Assembly: GCA_019208055.1 (NCBI GenBank)
Contig: JAGXJF010002542.1
Location: 248,001 to 312,000, forward strand
Origin: Stipa capillata
Taxonomy: Eukaryota > Streptophyta > Magnoliopsida > Poales > Poaceae
Direction of reading: 5' to 3'
DNA length: 64,000 nt
The stretch's first letter is position 1. Each line of letters begins with the position of its first letter. Shown piece by piece: positions 34,425 to 46,081 of the stretch. The notes beneath the pieces were generated by a model that was not told the DNA's origin, searched no databases, and saw only the letters and a list, made by a program, of their open reading frames with translations. The position numbers were made by a program, and so were the translations under genes.

Positions 34425-37400
34425 TGAAACAGAGGTACGAGCTTTACCTAATTTTATTAAATAAGAAGGATTTAGACATAATTCAACGTGGCATTTAGAC
34501 AGTGAAAGACGAAAAGAACAAAAGACGCTGACTTCTACTCTCCTGGTAAGATGTTTCCCAGGTGTGTTGCCCTTGCGCGTGTCCAAACGGCTGCTTCAAC
34601 TTTGATTTTTGCTAGGATGATTGACGGTGTGACAGAGGTGTTTCGGAAGACGCGCGTTCCTCTCGTTCCAGATTTCCCATACGACTAGCATAAGGAGGGA
34701 TGCCATCCCTTTGTTCTGATGGGCGGTTGAGGTTGCCATGTCCGTCCACCATGTTTTGACTGAAGGCATCATGCTCCATAGGGTTGTGTTGATGGTGGTC
34801 ATTCCTAGCATTCTTTGACCATGTTCCATAGTCTCACCGTGAACCGGCAGTGGAGGAGGATGTGTGCTGATGATTCTTGCTCACGCTTGCAGAGTGGGCA
34901 TAAGCCACAATTTGGCCATCCTCGGCGTTGTAGGCGGTCTACTGTCCAGACCCTGTTATTGATGATTAGCCAGGCGAAGAACTTGCATTTTGGGGGCGCC
35001 CAAGTTTTCCAAATCGTGTCTTGCATCATGGTCGACGATGCCCCCAGGAATTGCGCCTTGTATGCCGATGTAGCAGAATATGTTCCAGTCGTTGTGAATT
35101 TCCAACGTATGGCATCTGGACGGTCATGGTTTAATTGGGTTTGGTTCAGCAATGTCCAGAGGTTGGTAAATTGTTGGATGTGCTCAACAGTGAAGCCTCC
35201 CCGAACGTTGATTTTAGTTATCCAGGCGTCGTCTTGTAGCGCGTCTTTGACAAGCCATTTTTTATTTGATGATGCGGCGTGGATGAGAGGTGCGATATCC
35301 CTCGGCCTTACGCCTTGTAGCCATCCTGCATCCCAGAAGGGTGTTTGTTCTCCATTACCAATAGTTATGGTCATGGAGGCGTAGAAGAGGTCCATGTCCC
35401 TATCATCGCATGGGTCTCCCATCCCATTCCACACTCTTGTATGGTCAGTCCATTTCAATCATGCCCATCTAAGTCTTAAAGCCCTTGCAAAGTTTTCTAG
35501 ATAGAGGATACCCAAGCCGCCCAAGGAGGTTGGGCGGCATATAGTTTCCCAATTAATCTTACTCTTTCCCCCAGAAACCTTTTCTGTCCCTGTCCATAGG
35601 AAACTCCTTTGCATTTTGTCGATGCTTTTCAGAACTCCTGGTGGGAGCGCTAGTGGAGTTAGATGGTAGATGGGTTGTGCTGTTAGAACCGATTTGACGA
35701 GAACTGCTCTTCCTGCCGCTGTGAGGTATTTGCCTTGCCAGGAGGAGAGTCTAGCAGCAATCTTGTCCTCCAAGTTCTAAAAATCAACTTGCTTGAGTTG
35801 CCTAATAGAGAGCGCCAGCCCAAGGTAGCGCATCGGGAAGGATGCTCTCGTTGCCGGGAAGCTGCGGAGGATGTTCGTAAGGTCGATGCTAGAACACCTA
35901 ATAGGCGCAACCAAGCTCTTCTGAAAATTTGTTATGAGGCCGGTAACATCGCCAAAACGTTCCAGGATGCCTGCTAAGCAATTGATGTCATCTTTGATCG
36001 GTGCCAAGAAAATGGCGGCGTCATCCGCAAACATAGACGTTCGAAAAATCGTCCCTCGACCCTGCAAGCGATGGAGGTAGCCTCTTCCTGTGGCTAGATC
36101 TAGGAGTTGCTGCAGTGGGTCTATTGCCAGAACAAACAGCAGCGGGGAAAGTGGGTCACCTTGACGCAGACCGCGGCCATGTTTTATCGGGGCGCCCGTA
36201 ACCCCATTGAGAAGTACCCTGGATGAAGCCGTGGAAAGTAGGGTGGTGATCCATTATCTAAATCTGCTCAGGAACCCTCTCCTCTGCAGAAGGTCTAGGA
36301 TATATTCCCATCGAACAGAGTCGAACGCTTTCTCTATGTCTAACTTGAAGAGCAGGGATGGTGTGTTGGTTTTCTGGAAGCGTCTTGCGAGGTTGCTCAC
36401 GTACATGTAGTTGTCGTGGATGCTCCTTGTCTTTATGAAGGCACTTTGGCTTGGTTAGACGAGGGTGTTCATATGAGGGGCAAGGCGCAGTGCAAGGACT
36501 TTAGCAATTATCTTAGCGATGGCGTGGATGAGACTGATCGGACGGTAGTCGGAGATCTCTTCAGCTCCGTCTTTTTTGGGAAGAAGGATAATGTTCGCAG
36601 ACTTGAGCCACTGGAAATTTGCCACCTGTAGATTGCTGAAAAGATGCAAAACCCGCATCACATCGCTCTTGATGGTCTCCCAACAGGTCTTGTAAAAAGC
36701 GCCAGTGAACCCATCCGGGCCGGGTGCTTTGTCGCCGGGCATTTGAGCAATGGCCTTTGAGACCTCCTCCTCAGTGAAACTGCCCTCAATGCCTTGGAGG
36801 TCGCAATTCTAGAAATTCATTTCTTGCTAAGCAAAGTCGGTCTCCCTTGCCGCTCCTTTTTTTATAATGTGGGTGAAGTGTTGCTGAGCAATGTTCATTT
36901 TGTCCTCATGGTTGGTCACCCATCCGTTATTTTGTTTGAGGCGATAAATATGGTTTTTCCTCCGCCTAGCATTTGCTCGTAGGTGGAAGAATTTCGTGTT
37001 GACATCGCCCTCTCTGAGATTTGCTATTTTTGAGCATTTTCTTTTCCGAGAGCGTTCAAGGGCCGCCAATCCAATCACTTTGCGTTTAAGCCTGATACAA
37101 AGGTCTCTCTCATGACTGGAAAGGAGTCAAGATTCCTGTGCAATGTCCAGGCACAGAATGATGAGCAGGGCCATTTGGAGTTGAATTTTCACGTCAGAGA
37201 AAAGCCGCCCACTCCAACGTCGCAGGCACTTTGCTGTGTTTTGGAGCTTGTGGTGCAAGATTGTGGCAGGGCTCCGAATGGTCCATGTGTTCTCTCCAAA
37301 CCTCCTAGATGACCTGTTGGAACTGGGGCATCTTTGTCCAAAAGTTCTCGAATTTGAAGCTTCTTGGTCGGCGAGGACCCCGATCATCCACTAAGAGTAG

Positions 37401-38090
37401 ATGACAGTGATCTAAGAGTGATGAGGGAAGGGCGTGAAGAATGTGCGAGCTAAAACTGATGTCCCAATCATCATTGCAGAAGAAGCTGTCAAGCTTGCAT
37501 AGAGTTGGATCTTGCTGCTCATTGCTCCATGTGAATCTCCTGTTTTGCATGTGGATCTCTTTCAGCTCGCAGGCCTCTAAAGTTGCTCTAAATCTGTTTA
37601 TTCTGCTCCTGTTAATGTTACGCTTGTTTTTGTCCTTTGCTCTATATATTTGGTTGAAATCTCCTAGCACCAACCATTTGAGCCCAACTGCAAGTTTTTG
37701 AGTCAGCATCTCTGTGAAAAAATCGTCTTTTCTGGATGAGCAAGTGGAGCCGTAGACAACTGTGATTTTGAAGGTAGTGTCTTCATGTGCCAGTCGGATG
37801 CAAGCCGACAAGCAGTACACGCCGGTCTCCACCTGGGAGATCTCGATAGTGTCGTCGTCCCAGAGCATGAGGATACCACTCCTCGTGCTCACCGCCGGCC
37901 TTTGTGCAAAGTTTGTTAGTCTAACCCCACCCAAGGAGCACGCTGTGAAGGAGTCAACGTGTTCCAGCTTTGTTTCTTGCAGGCAAACAATCTGACAAGG
38001 GGAGTCCGTGATGGTCTGGTGGATGGCTACTTGTATGTTGGGACAATTGAGGTCCCTCACGTTCCAACTCAAGATGTTGATGCGTATTAT
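34425..38090 (-). pseudogene. LINE (C), 5'-truncated ORF2 with frameshifts
   Basis: Minus-strand order. Endonuclease 38080-37305 (ILSWNVRDLNCP, VCLQETKLEHVD, WLVLGDFNQIYR; the usual SDH motif is altered to LLDH). Linker 37387-36827. Reverse transcriptase 36742-35459 (KAPGPDGFTGAFYK, DYRPISLIHA, LFKLDIEKAFDSVRW, MFADDAAIFLAP, RYLGLAL). zf-RVT 35458-34805 (WKTWAPPKCKFFAWL, CPLCKREQESSAHILLHC). C-terminal piece 34829-34596 (VWEIWNERNARL). Separate frames show at least four shifts or stops. The 3' end is a short A-rich tail near 34425. The element begins right at the endonuclease, so ORF1 is missing. It differs in sequence from LINEs A and B. Confidence 0.88.
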
Positions 38091-38099
38091 TAACTAGTA

Positions 38100-38866
38100 A
38101 ATAGATTCATATAAATGCAAGAACTAATGACCCTGTACCAATGTGCGTGTTTAGTATATGTGCGTGTGTACGGCCGCCTCTTGGTTAGAATAGGTTGGAG
38201 TTGCTCAAGAGCAAAGGAAGGTAGCCAGGGAGGGGCACGGCAGTGGCTGGTCACTTGTCTGCGAAGCAGATAGCATGGGCTGCATGCTATTATTTATGCA
38301 TGACTTCATTATGCATCCAATCAAACCTCTCTAATTTTTTACCTCAATCATTTGGTCTCCCAAAGCGCCGATCGACGAGACAGCAATTGATTTGATCAAC
38401 AAGTCGCATGTCAAATATTCTCGCGTGCAGTATACATGTCCTGTGCCGGTGTCACACTCACTGAATGTTGTTAGTCACCATCTCCATCTCCTTCGGTCGC
38501 CTCTTTTTCCATTGTAATCTAGCTTGCAATCCCAGTCTAGAAAGCACAGTTTGGTAATTTAGTCGCTGACAGTACTGACATGACGTGTCATGAGTCTGCA
38601 ACCGAGCCCGTGCAAGCAACGGCTCGGTTCTCTGTGCTGCACTGCTGCATCATTTGTTTTCTCCAGAAAACGGTGCTACATCATTTGTGTTAGCATCGCA
38701 CCTACCGGTCCGACCACCACAGGTAACCTGCCCCCACATGCGCACCCATTCGGGTGCCCACCGAGACATCGAGCACTACACCAACCACTCACTCCCATGG
38801 CCTCAAATACGCACCCCAGTTTCTCCTTTCGCCCTTAGCTAGCTCACACCTAGATCAACCTCCACC
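38100..38866. other. Upstream region of the second dirigent gene
   Basis: No gene seen. No canonical TATA box is visible in the last 120 bases. The stretch 38740-38860 is C-rich, like a 5' leader (cctccaccATGG gives a good start context). Confidence 0.4.
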
Positions 38867-39406
38867 ATGGCCGCCAAGTCAATGCTCCTCCTGTGTACGG
38901 CGGCGGCGATGCTGCTAACCCCGGCCTCCGCGGCCGGCGACGACGGCGGGCTGACCAAGTTCAAGTTGTACTTCCACGACGTGCTGGCGGGGCCGAGCCC
39001 CACGGCGATCCGGGTGGCGCAGGCGGCGTCCACCAACGCCTCCTCCACCTTCTTCGGTGCGGTGGTGGTCATCGACGACCCGCTCACGACGGGGCCGGCG
39101 GCGACGGGCTCCTCGGCATCCAAGGACCAGATCGGGCGCGCGCAGGGCTCCTACACGTTCGCGGACCAGGGCACCTTCGGCCTCCTCATGAACATGAACT
39201 TCGTGTTCACCGCCGGGGAACACAAGGGGAGCAGCCTGGCCATCTACGGCCGGAACGAGGTGCTGTCGGAGGTGAGGGAGATGAGCATCGTCGGCGGCAC
39301 CGGGAAGTTCCGCATGGCGCGCGGGTACGTCGAGGCCCGCACCGTCGACTCCGGCGCCAAGTCCGGCGAGACCGTCGTCGAGTACACGGTCTACGTCAAG
39401 GCGTAG
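38867..39406 (+). CDS. Dirigent-domain protein, 179 aa
   Basis: Single exon. Signal peptide about residues 1-22 (MLLLCTAAAMLLTPASA, likely cut before AGDD). Dirigent domain about 28-178 with LTKFKLYFHDVLAGPSPTAI, VIDDPLTTGP, IGRAQGSYTFADQGTFGLLM, FVFTAGEHKGSSLAIYGRN, EVREMSIVGGTGKFRMARGY and VVEYTVYVKA. The domain aligns motif by motif with the protein at 7908-8438, so the two are paralogues. NASS is a possible glycosylation site. Family role: secreted beta-barrel that guides radical coupling in the wall. Start chosen because of the caccATGG context and the clean signal peptide. No damage seen. Confidence 0.94.
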   Translation: MAAKSMLLLCTAAAMLLTPASAAGDDGGLTKFKLYFHDVLAGPSPTAIRVAQAASTNASSTFFGAVVVIDDPLTTGPAATGSSASKDQIGRAQGSYTFADQGTFGLLMNMNFVFTAGEHKGSSLAIYGRNEVLSEVREMSIVGGTGKFRMARGYVEARTVDSGAKSGETVVEYTVYVKA

Positions 39407-39409
39407 CTC

Positions 39410-39865
39410 CGCCGGCGCTAGCTTGTGAAAATTGAAGATCGTAATTTTGTTTGGAATAATTGAATCTTTGTATGTTTGCTAAGATTATTATTACCATGAT
39501 GGTGATTGCGAATTTGAGTGATTGTGGTTTTGCTAATTGCATCAAATTTATATAGACGATCGTGATAGCATTTTACTATCAATTTAGAGTTGGTGGAATC
39601 AATCAACCAAAGAAGATATATTCGGCGAGAAAAAGGCCTGACAACTAATTAAGACGTACTGCTGTGGATCCATCTATCGGCTAGTCGCTGCCCAGAAGCA
39701 GTGTGGGTACGGTGTGTGTGGTCGTCGCGTCAAGAAGAATCGACCGACCAGCACCCTCCGATTCCCCCAACCCCTCCCCGGCCCCCTGCGCCTCTCTCCT
39801 CCTTTTCACTTTGTTCTGATTCGTTATGGGAGAACATGACCTTTGCATTGAGCTCAACGCTGCTA
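39410..39865. other. 3' flank of the second dirigent gene
   Basis: AT-rich 3' untranslated region and spacer; no other gene recognised. Confidence 0.35.
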
Positions 39866-39867
39866 CA

Positions 39868-40172
39868 AGACAAAGCTTTAATAACATATTTATATAACAC
39901 ATAAGAAACGTTATAGAAAAATATTGGAATAACACGTCATATATGTCATACAGAATCTTGTAACACAAATTTTATAATTTTTAAAATATGTTACAAAATT
40001 GTAACACATATTTTGTGATATACGAGCAAGTATTACAAGATTATAACACATACTTTATAAGGTGAAATAAATATTATAAGGTTGTATCACATATGCAATG
40101 CTCGAGAAAGGTGTGACAAAATTGTGATATATATTACTTTGACTTCATAGAAAGAAAAATATTAATGTAGTG
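39868..40172. repeat. Repeats of ataacacat type, possible remnant CACTA end
   Basis: Words such as ataacaca, gtaacacata and attacaagattataacacata recur in direct and inverted form. The right edge reads, inward on the minus strand, CACTACATTAATATTT, like a CACTA terminal repeat. No convincing left end, so this is tentative. Confidence 0.4.
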
Positions 40173-40359
40173 TAGCACGAACTATAGTTTTTCATCCTTA
40201 TCTCTTCGACGAATAATTATCCATAGATTTACTAAATATCTCATTATATACATATGATGGTCAATAATTTACGCTGATATATATTACATGAAACTCAATA
40301 TTGATACCATTCCACATTCCAGAAGAACACAAAATGTAAGCCTGCTTTTATAAGAGGCA

Positions 40360-40800
40360 ATAAAAAGGTTCATAGAGGAAACAAGTGTGTCCCTCGTCAT
40401 GCCATCTTAACGTTGTAGCTATTTCTTTGTTCATGAAAAGCCTCTTAAGCCTTGGCTTAATTAGAAAATACCGTAACATCTTCCTCCGCGTTGTCTTTCT
40501 CCTTTCCTTCTTAGTTAGAGTGGTATTATCTGCTTTGTTTCTCCACCTCGGTGTTCCACATTTTGAATTGAAGTTATTACCTGCCTTTTCTTTCCAATAA
40601 AGCTAGCACTCTTTTTCACAAACACAAATCCTCTCATAATTAAGCCCAAACTTTCCAATGATTTTCTTAACCCAACAAATGTTCTAGGTAAATTCTTGCC
40701 ATTTGAAATTTCTTGTTGCAGAACTGGTAGCAAATCATTTAAATATTTATTGCTCCACTTGTTAATGGATTTTATGTGGAACAGAAACACAAGAAAATAA
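40360..40800 (-). pseudogene. CACTA TNP2-type transposase fragment (second family)
   Basis: Minus strand: INKWSNKYLNDLLPVLQQEI, NLPRTFVGLRK, then after a shift IIGKFGLNYERICVCEKECY and a WRNKAD piece. This is the N-terminal Cys-rich region of TNP2-like transposases, in a subfamily distinct from that at 9905-11077. Only about 140 codons remain, with at least one frameshift. A roughly 27-bp tandem duplication (attttatgtggaacagaaac twice) lies at its 5' edge, 40768-40820. Confidence 0.6.
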
Positions 40801-40824
40801 TTTTATGTGGAACAGAAACAAAAG

Positions 40825-42900
40825 AAAAGAAAGTTTTGATAGTTCACACCCTATGTGTAAAGGTTAATCTGCATCTCTCACCAAGTCATAGAAAGCTTCA
40901 GGATAAATATCTAGTCCAGGTTCAGAAGGATTTGCGCGGTCAGGATCAATCATTGGAAGTTCATTGTCTACATTTCGAAAAACATATTAGACTAGTAGAT
41001 TGCAGTAACTTCTTAATAGCTTCCGAATTTATAGATTCACTGTGTTAAAATAGTAAATATCGTTATTGCACCTTGGAAAATCATGAACTACTTTCAGCAT
41101 TCATAGGGGGTAGAAATATTTCCAAGCATGGTCATGAAGGGGGGTAGAAGGTAATAATATGGCACATATGAAAGCATTAATACAAGGTGAAAAAGGCTCT
41201 GTTCTTTTTTGAGATGTGAAACTTTGTGATACATAATAATGTGTAATTTATACTTGAACACAAACAACAACTCAGCGAGCAAACTCAAAGATGCACTACG
41301 CAAGTCCTTAGCATGTGGCAGGATGAAAAATAGAGGGTGAACTCAAAGGACTAACTTAGTAAGCTAAATTGAGAATCCCACGCAATTCAGGGATACGGGT
41401 TCCATTCATGTTAAGTTTCTTAAGGAGAAAGAAGTTCTTACTCTTGTTAGATGACCTATATGATTATTTGGGTCACAGAAACAGGTATTGTGGTATTCCA
41501 TATGCTAATTGTCTGAATAAATAAAAGGCAGTACCGGCTACACGTGATGGAGCTCACATGACAATAGTTCAAAGGACAAGCAACAGAGGAAGCAATTAAT
41601 TCAAATGCTGAGATTGAAAAGTCAGCAAGGAAGCATGTAGCCCTGGTGGATTCGTTCGGACATGCGGGAAACAAGATTGCAGATTCTATTCTGTAACTTC
41701 TGTAAGTATCATCCTAATGGACAATAAATCTGATCAATAAAGAAGTAAAATTTCTTCACAAGAGTGAACACCTTGCACTTGATCTCGTTGACGGGGCTCT
41801 CGGCGTCCTCCACAGTGGGCACGAGCGGGCGGCACACACCCTGGGTCCCGGTACATGGCGACGCAGACGGAGGCAAGAGACGTGGACACAGCGGCGTTGG
41901 TCACCACGGCTAGAGGTCGTCGACGCGATGGCGAGAGCGCTCGTGGGGATCTATTTGGCGTGTGTGGAGTGAAGGACGATCATATCGACTTGTTAGGGGG
42001 CACACGAAAAAGAAGAGATAGGGATTTAAAACAATGAGCGGGGATTTTTCATCCTTTCCATGTTGTTTTCCTTTCCCAGCGACAAGTTTTATGTAGGTTC
42101 ACTAGGGTTCAGTGTTAATAAAACTCATTGTCTGGTTGGCCAACACCACGCCTTGTTTCCGCAGGTCATATGTGTTCGGTCCTTGATGAAAAACATTTTC
42201 TTATTATTTTTCTCTCTATTTCTTTTCCTTCTAGAGTTTTTTTTAGTGTGTATGTATGTGCATGACTGACTTGTGTGTTTCTAAATGCAGTTCTGTTCAT
42301 AAAACAAAAACTAAAATTAAAAAAGACAACCCTCAACGCTTTCTTGGTGAGAGTGGCGGCCTAAGTCCATCTTCTCCGGCTTTGTCTTCCATGTGTCCCC
42401 CTCGCCTCCAACCGCCTCTTCAATGTCAGGTGGTGAGGACCCTGGTGCATAGTTAGGTGCTAAGCTTTTTAAGTTTTGGTGTCTACGTGGTGGTGTCATG
42501 GAGGCAGAGACATTGTTGTACAAGAATAAATCCCTTCGGCTCTTTCCTTATTCCGTAGCCTTCTCTTCGGCGCCAATGAGCTAGTGAGGGTATGTTTCGT
42601 GTATTCGGTTGACGAGGTCTCATGATTTTGTTGTCTTTTGCTGTGATTTTCCCGTGGATCCTGGTCTCCAGCGTATTGGAGTGATGATGCTGGCTCCCAC
42701 TTTTGCAAAGCTTGGTGTGCGCTCTCAGCCGATGTACGAACAACGAAGCCTTTATCCTACCATGGTAGATGGGTTCTAAAGAGGTGATTAGAGCATGGGA
42801 GGTGATTTTGACAACAATGTGAATGACCATGTTCTGGCTAAAGACGAAGGTGTTGACGATTGGTAAACCACTAATCTTATGGTAGTCGTGAGACATAAAG
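40825..42900. other. Non-coding stretch, no gene recognised
   Basis: A GC-rich patch at 41785-41960 and a coding-like patch at 42340-42450 have open frames, but no family is recognisable. The rest is AT-rich. Confidence 0.3.
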
Positions 42901-42904
42901 ATTT

Positions 42905-43459
42905 GTTGAAGGGTAGGGATCCCTAGGTACCAGTATCGGGGGACACGGACCAGGATTTCTATATTGGTTCAGGCCTCCCGTGGGATAATAACCCTACGTC
43001 CTGTTGGTATATATTGAATCACGAGTAGCTTACAAAGAGGGACGTTAGTGGCTATCCTAAATGGGATCTAAATCTAGTCGGGGTCTTCTCCAAGTAGATC
43101 TAGACGTCTTGGGGAGTCTTCTCGTGGAGGCTAGAGCTCAATCTCCAAAGGCTTCTGTCTCCAAATTGGCTTGTGTATGGCTTGTTTGTTCCAGTTGGAT
43201 TTGCTCTTCCTTGAGGGGTCCTCGGGTCCTTATATAGGAGGTGACCCGAGTCGTAGAGGTCATGGATTTATCTCTGACCGAGATTATCCCTTCCTTAAAC
43301 ATAGAGATTGACCTCCTAGTTTAATGGGTGTTTGTCTCATTACGTGATGGTCATTTATCTTCTATATTCTTTATCCGCTATGCCAACTACTCCGGATATC
43401 TAGGGTATTCGTATGCAGATACTACCCCGTATATAGTATTAACGTATTACTCATCATCA
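42905..43459 (-). mobile_element. LTR-like fragment
   Basis: Read on the minus strand, the region starts TGATGAGTAATACG, carries a TATA box within cctatataaggacc (plus-strand 43220-43235) and ends near CCCTACCCTTCAACA. Sequence such as gggataataaccctacgtcc is typical of grass LTR leaders. No gag/pol nearby. No target duplication found, so the ends are provisional. Confidence 0.45.
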
Positions 43460-43950
43460 GAAGGAAACTAGGATCTTGTTTATTATCCTTTGTATCTGGT
43501 CATCTGTATTATTTTTCTTAATGATTAATATCGTATATGTTTCCTACAAAATTTATAACCAAGAGTAAATACATAAGAAAATATATGAATGATAATACTA
43601 TAATAAATCCACTACATCTTGCTTAAAGTAAAATGAATAGTTTGGCTTAAAATCAATCATACCATCCTGCGCTCAAAAAGATAAAATTAAAACAATCTGA
43701 CAAAGATACGTAAGTAAGTTTTTTATTATCCTACACATAAAGGTATTTCTTAAATTTACAATTTAAACGTGGGTTGTCAGACTCCCCCTCTCCCGTCCCA
43801 CACATATTGCGTACAAAATCTTATGATGTAATTCTATGTCGACTATAGTTAGGTCGGGTCGGCGTCTAGTGACCAAATCAATACCACAACAGTAGTTCAG
43901 CAGCATCAGTGCGCATCTGTACACAATAGGCTCAAGCATGAGCATGCCTC
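43460..43950. other. Non-coding spacer
   Basis: AT-rich; nothing recognised. Confidence 0.3.
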
Positions 43951-43954
43951 CTTA

Positions 43955-44266
43955 GGGCCTGTTTGGTTGAGCTGTGGCTGTTGACAAAGCTGCTGTTGGC
44001 TGGCTGTCTGAAAAAGCTGCTGTGGCTGTGGAAAAGTGATCATATAGCTTTTGGTTGATCCAAACAATCTACAGCATTTTAAAAAATGAGCACTAAAACT
44101 TCAGCATATTGCAAAAAGCTGGCAGAAGGTAGCTTTTCCAAACAGCTGAATTTGCACTGCAAAACCCACAGCTACCGTTGGCAAAAGCTGCTGAAAAGCT
44201 GGCCATTTGGTTGGGCTGCAGCTTTTTCCAGTGAAAAGCTGCTGAAAAGCCCAACCAAACACCCCC
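43955..44266. mobile_element. Tourist-like MITE, copy 2 (312 bp, target duplication TTA)
   Basis: Inverted relative to the copy at 21965-22276 and exactly as long. Ends GGGCCTGTTTGGTTGAGCT and (inward) GGGGGTGTTTGGTTGGGCT; flanks TTA at 43952-43954 and 44267-44269. Interior differences are few and scattered. Confidence 0.88.
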
Positions 44267-44269
44267 TTA

Positions 44270-44595
44270 ATCATTTTAGGCGGTAGACACGCTATTGGGT
44301 TCGGGCGGCAGGTTTGGAGAAATCCTACCCGTAGGTACCCACCCCGTTACCATCCATGGAAGTAAAAAAATATTTTATCCGTAACAATATAGAAGACATT
44401 AATCTAATACATATTTCCCTCACAAAGTAACTAACGATTTATTGAAGGAAAATAACTGGAGGAGAATGAAAATCACACCTGCAAATTACTTCTTCCCGCT
44501 AAAACAATACCTTACCTCTAATTATTTGAACGAAAAATATCTTATATAAATAACCTTTCGAATAAATATGCTCGCAATTAACTTTCTCTGGCACA
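44270..44595. other. Non-coding spacer
   Basis: No gene or element end recognised. Confidence 0.3.
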
Positions 44596-44599
44596 AGAA

Positions 44600-44995
44600 C
44601 ACCCATCTGCCCACTGCGCCAACCACCCACCACTGACGCACTCCGCCACGCCTGCTGCCAATACACTATGATGCACCCCGCCCCACCACCCGCTACCTCC
44701 ATCGGCCAACCCCGATGCCCACCACCACCGCATCCCACCACACCATCCACCATCGACACACCCTATTGCGTTGCCCACCGTCTATGCACCTTGCCGCTTC
44801 GCACACCTCCACCACCTGCCACCTGCGTAGCCCACCACCACCGCATCCTACCGTGCTGCTCACGGTCGACGCACCCCGCCGCGTCACCCACCGTCGCTGC
44901 TGACCACTGTGTAGCCCACCGCTGTCGCACCCAACCGTGCAGCGCTTCCATCTCCGGCGATGTTGGCCTCCATCTCCTGACCTTACCATCTCTAG
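44600..44995. repeat. C-rich, CCACC-repeat tract
   Basis: Words cccaccaccaccgc, gtagcccacc and gcatcctacc recur in a diffuse repeat. Long frames on both strands are by-products of composition. Confidence 0.5.
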
Positions 44996-44999
44996 TGAC

Positions 45000-46080
45000 T
45001 TCCCCAGATCGCACGTTGTGTCTAAGTGAGAGGCTATTTGAGATCTCTGTCGTGATGTCTAAGTCAGAGGCTATTTGATTAGTGCTCTGGATCAACAATA
45101 AAGTATTTTTTAAGTCCTCTAGATCTGAACAAATATTTAAGTACTCTTCTGATAGTAGTAGTAATTTTTAATTAATCTTTCTTATTCAGTGCTACCAATG
45201 GTAATATATTCCATCGATCTTGTCAAGTATCAATCTTATGTTGAAGCAATAAATTTTTTTGTTTCTTAATTGTTTCATTTATCAACATATAAATACAGTA
45301 GCACACCAACCAAAGGAATAGTTAATTAAAGTATAAATAATAATTCTCAAAAAATAATTAATTAAGAATTCCGATAGATTATCACCCTCTTAAGTACAAT
45401 GCCAGCTAGTCTTTTCATCAGCTCTCTAATATCATTATTCGAATGATGTCTACATGGCCTCGCTATTGCTCTTATCACTTTGTCAATTAAACTTCTGATT
45501 ATCCCATTGAGTTATCACGCTTGCAACCGCCTTTCATTTGACACTTGCCTTCTTACAGGTTATTTGCAAGCTGCTGATCTACTTACTGTCAGGTTCGCTG
45601 GCACGCAAAGGGCTTCATAAATTGTTTAGGACAGGGAAGTTGATTTGAGATAAATAATGTACTAGCTAGGCGCGCTGTTATGCTGACTTTCTTTGCCTGC
45701 CATTCCTATTATGATTTTTTCATGACCTAGGGAAAATACAAATAAGATTCACAGTTTTAGCTTTTTCTTTTGAAGGCATAAAAATTGGCATAACTATGAA
45801 TGTAGAATATTATAGAAGCATACAAACGTGGAAATGTAGCCTGAGTTCCTTGGCATAGTTCCTGTTCATCTGATGTAGCGAGCAAAATGATGTCGTATCG
45901 ATGCTTTGCACATTCATGTAATTGTAGCATGGATATGGAGATGTGGAACATAAACCTGCACTATGAAGTTGAAAATCAAGGCCATAGAGTTCTGTAAAGG
46001 TCAATGGTCAGGGACCTCATCTCCTATTTTGAGTTGGTCGACTTGATCGAAGAAGTTGGATTCCTAGGCAATGGACTTCC
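45000..46080. other. Non-coding stretch
   Basis: AT-rich; no gene or element end recognised until the CACTA-like end at 46082. Confidence 0.3.
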
Positions 46081-46081
46081 T

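Noticed and set aside
38893..39435. Alternative plus-strand and minus-strand frames over the second dirigent gene
   Set aside because: Arg/Gly-rich shadows caused by high GC; the frame from 38867 carries all family motifs.
44600..45098. Protein genes in the CCACC-rich tract
   Set aside because: Frames on both strands are compositional; no domain.
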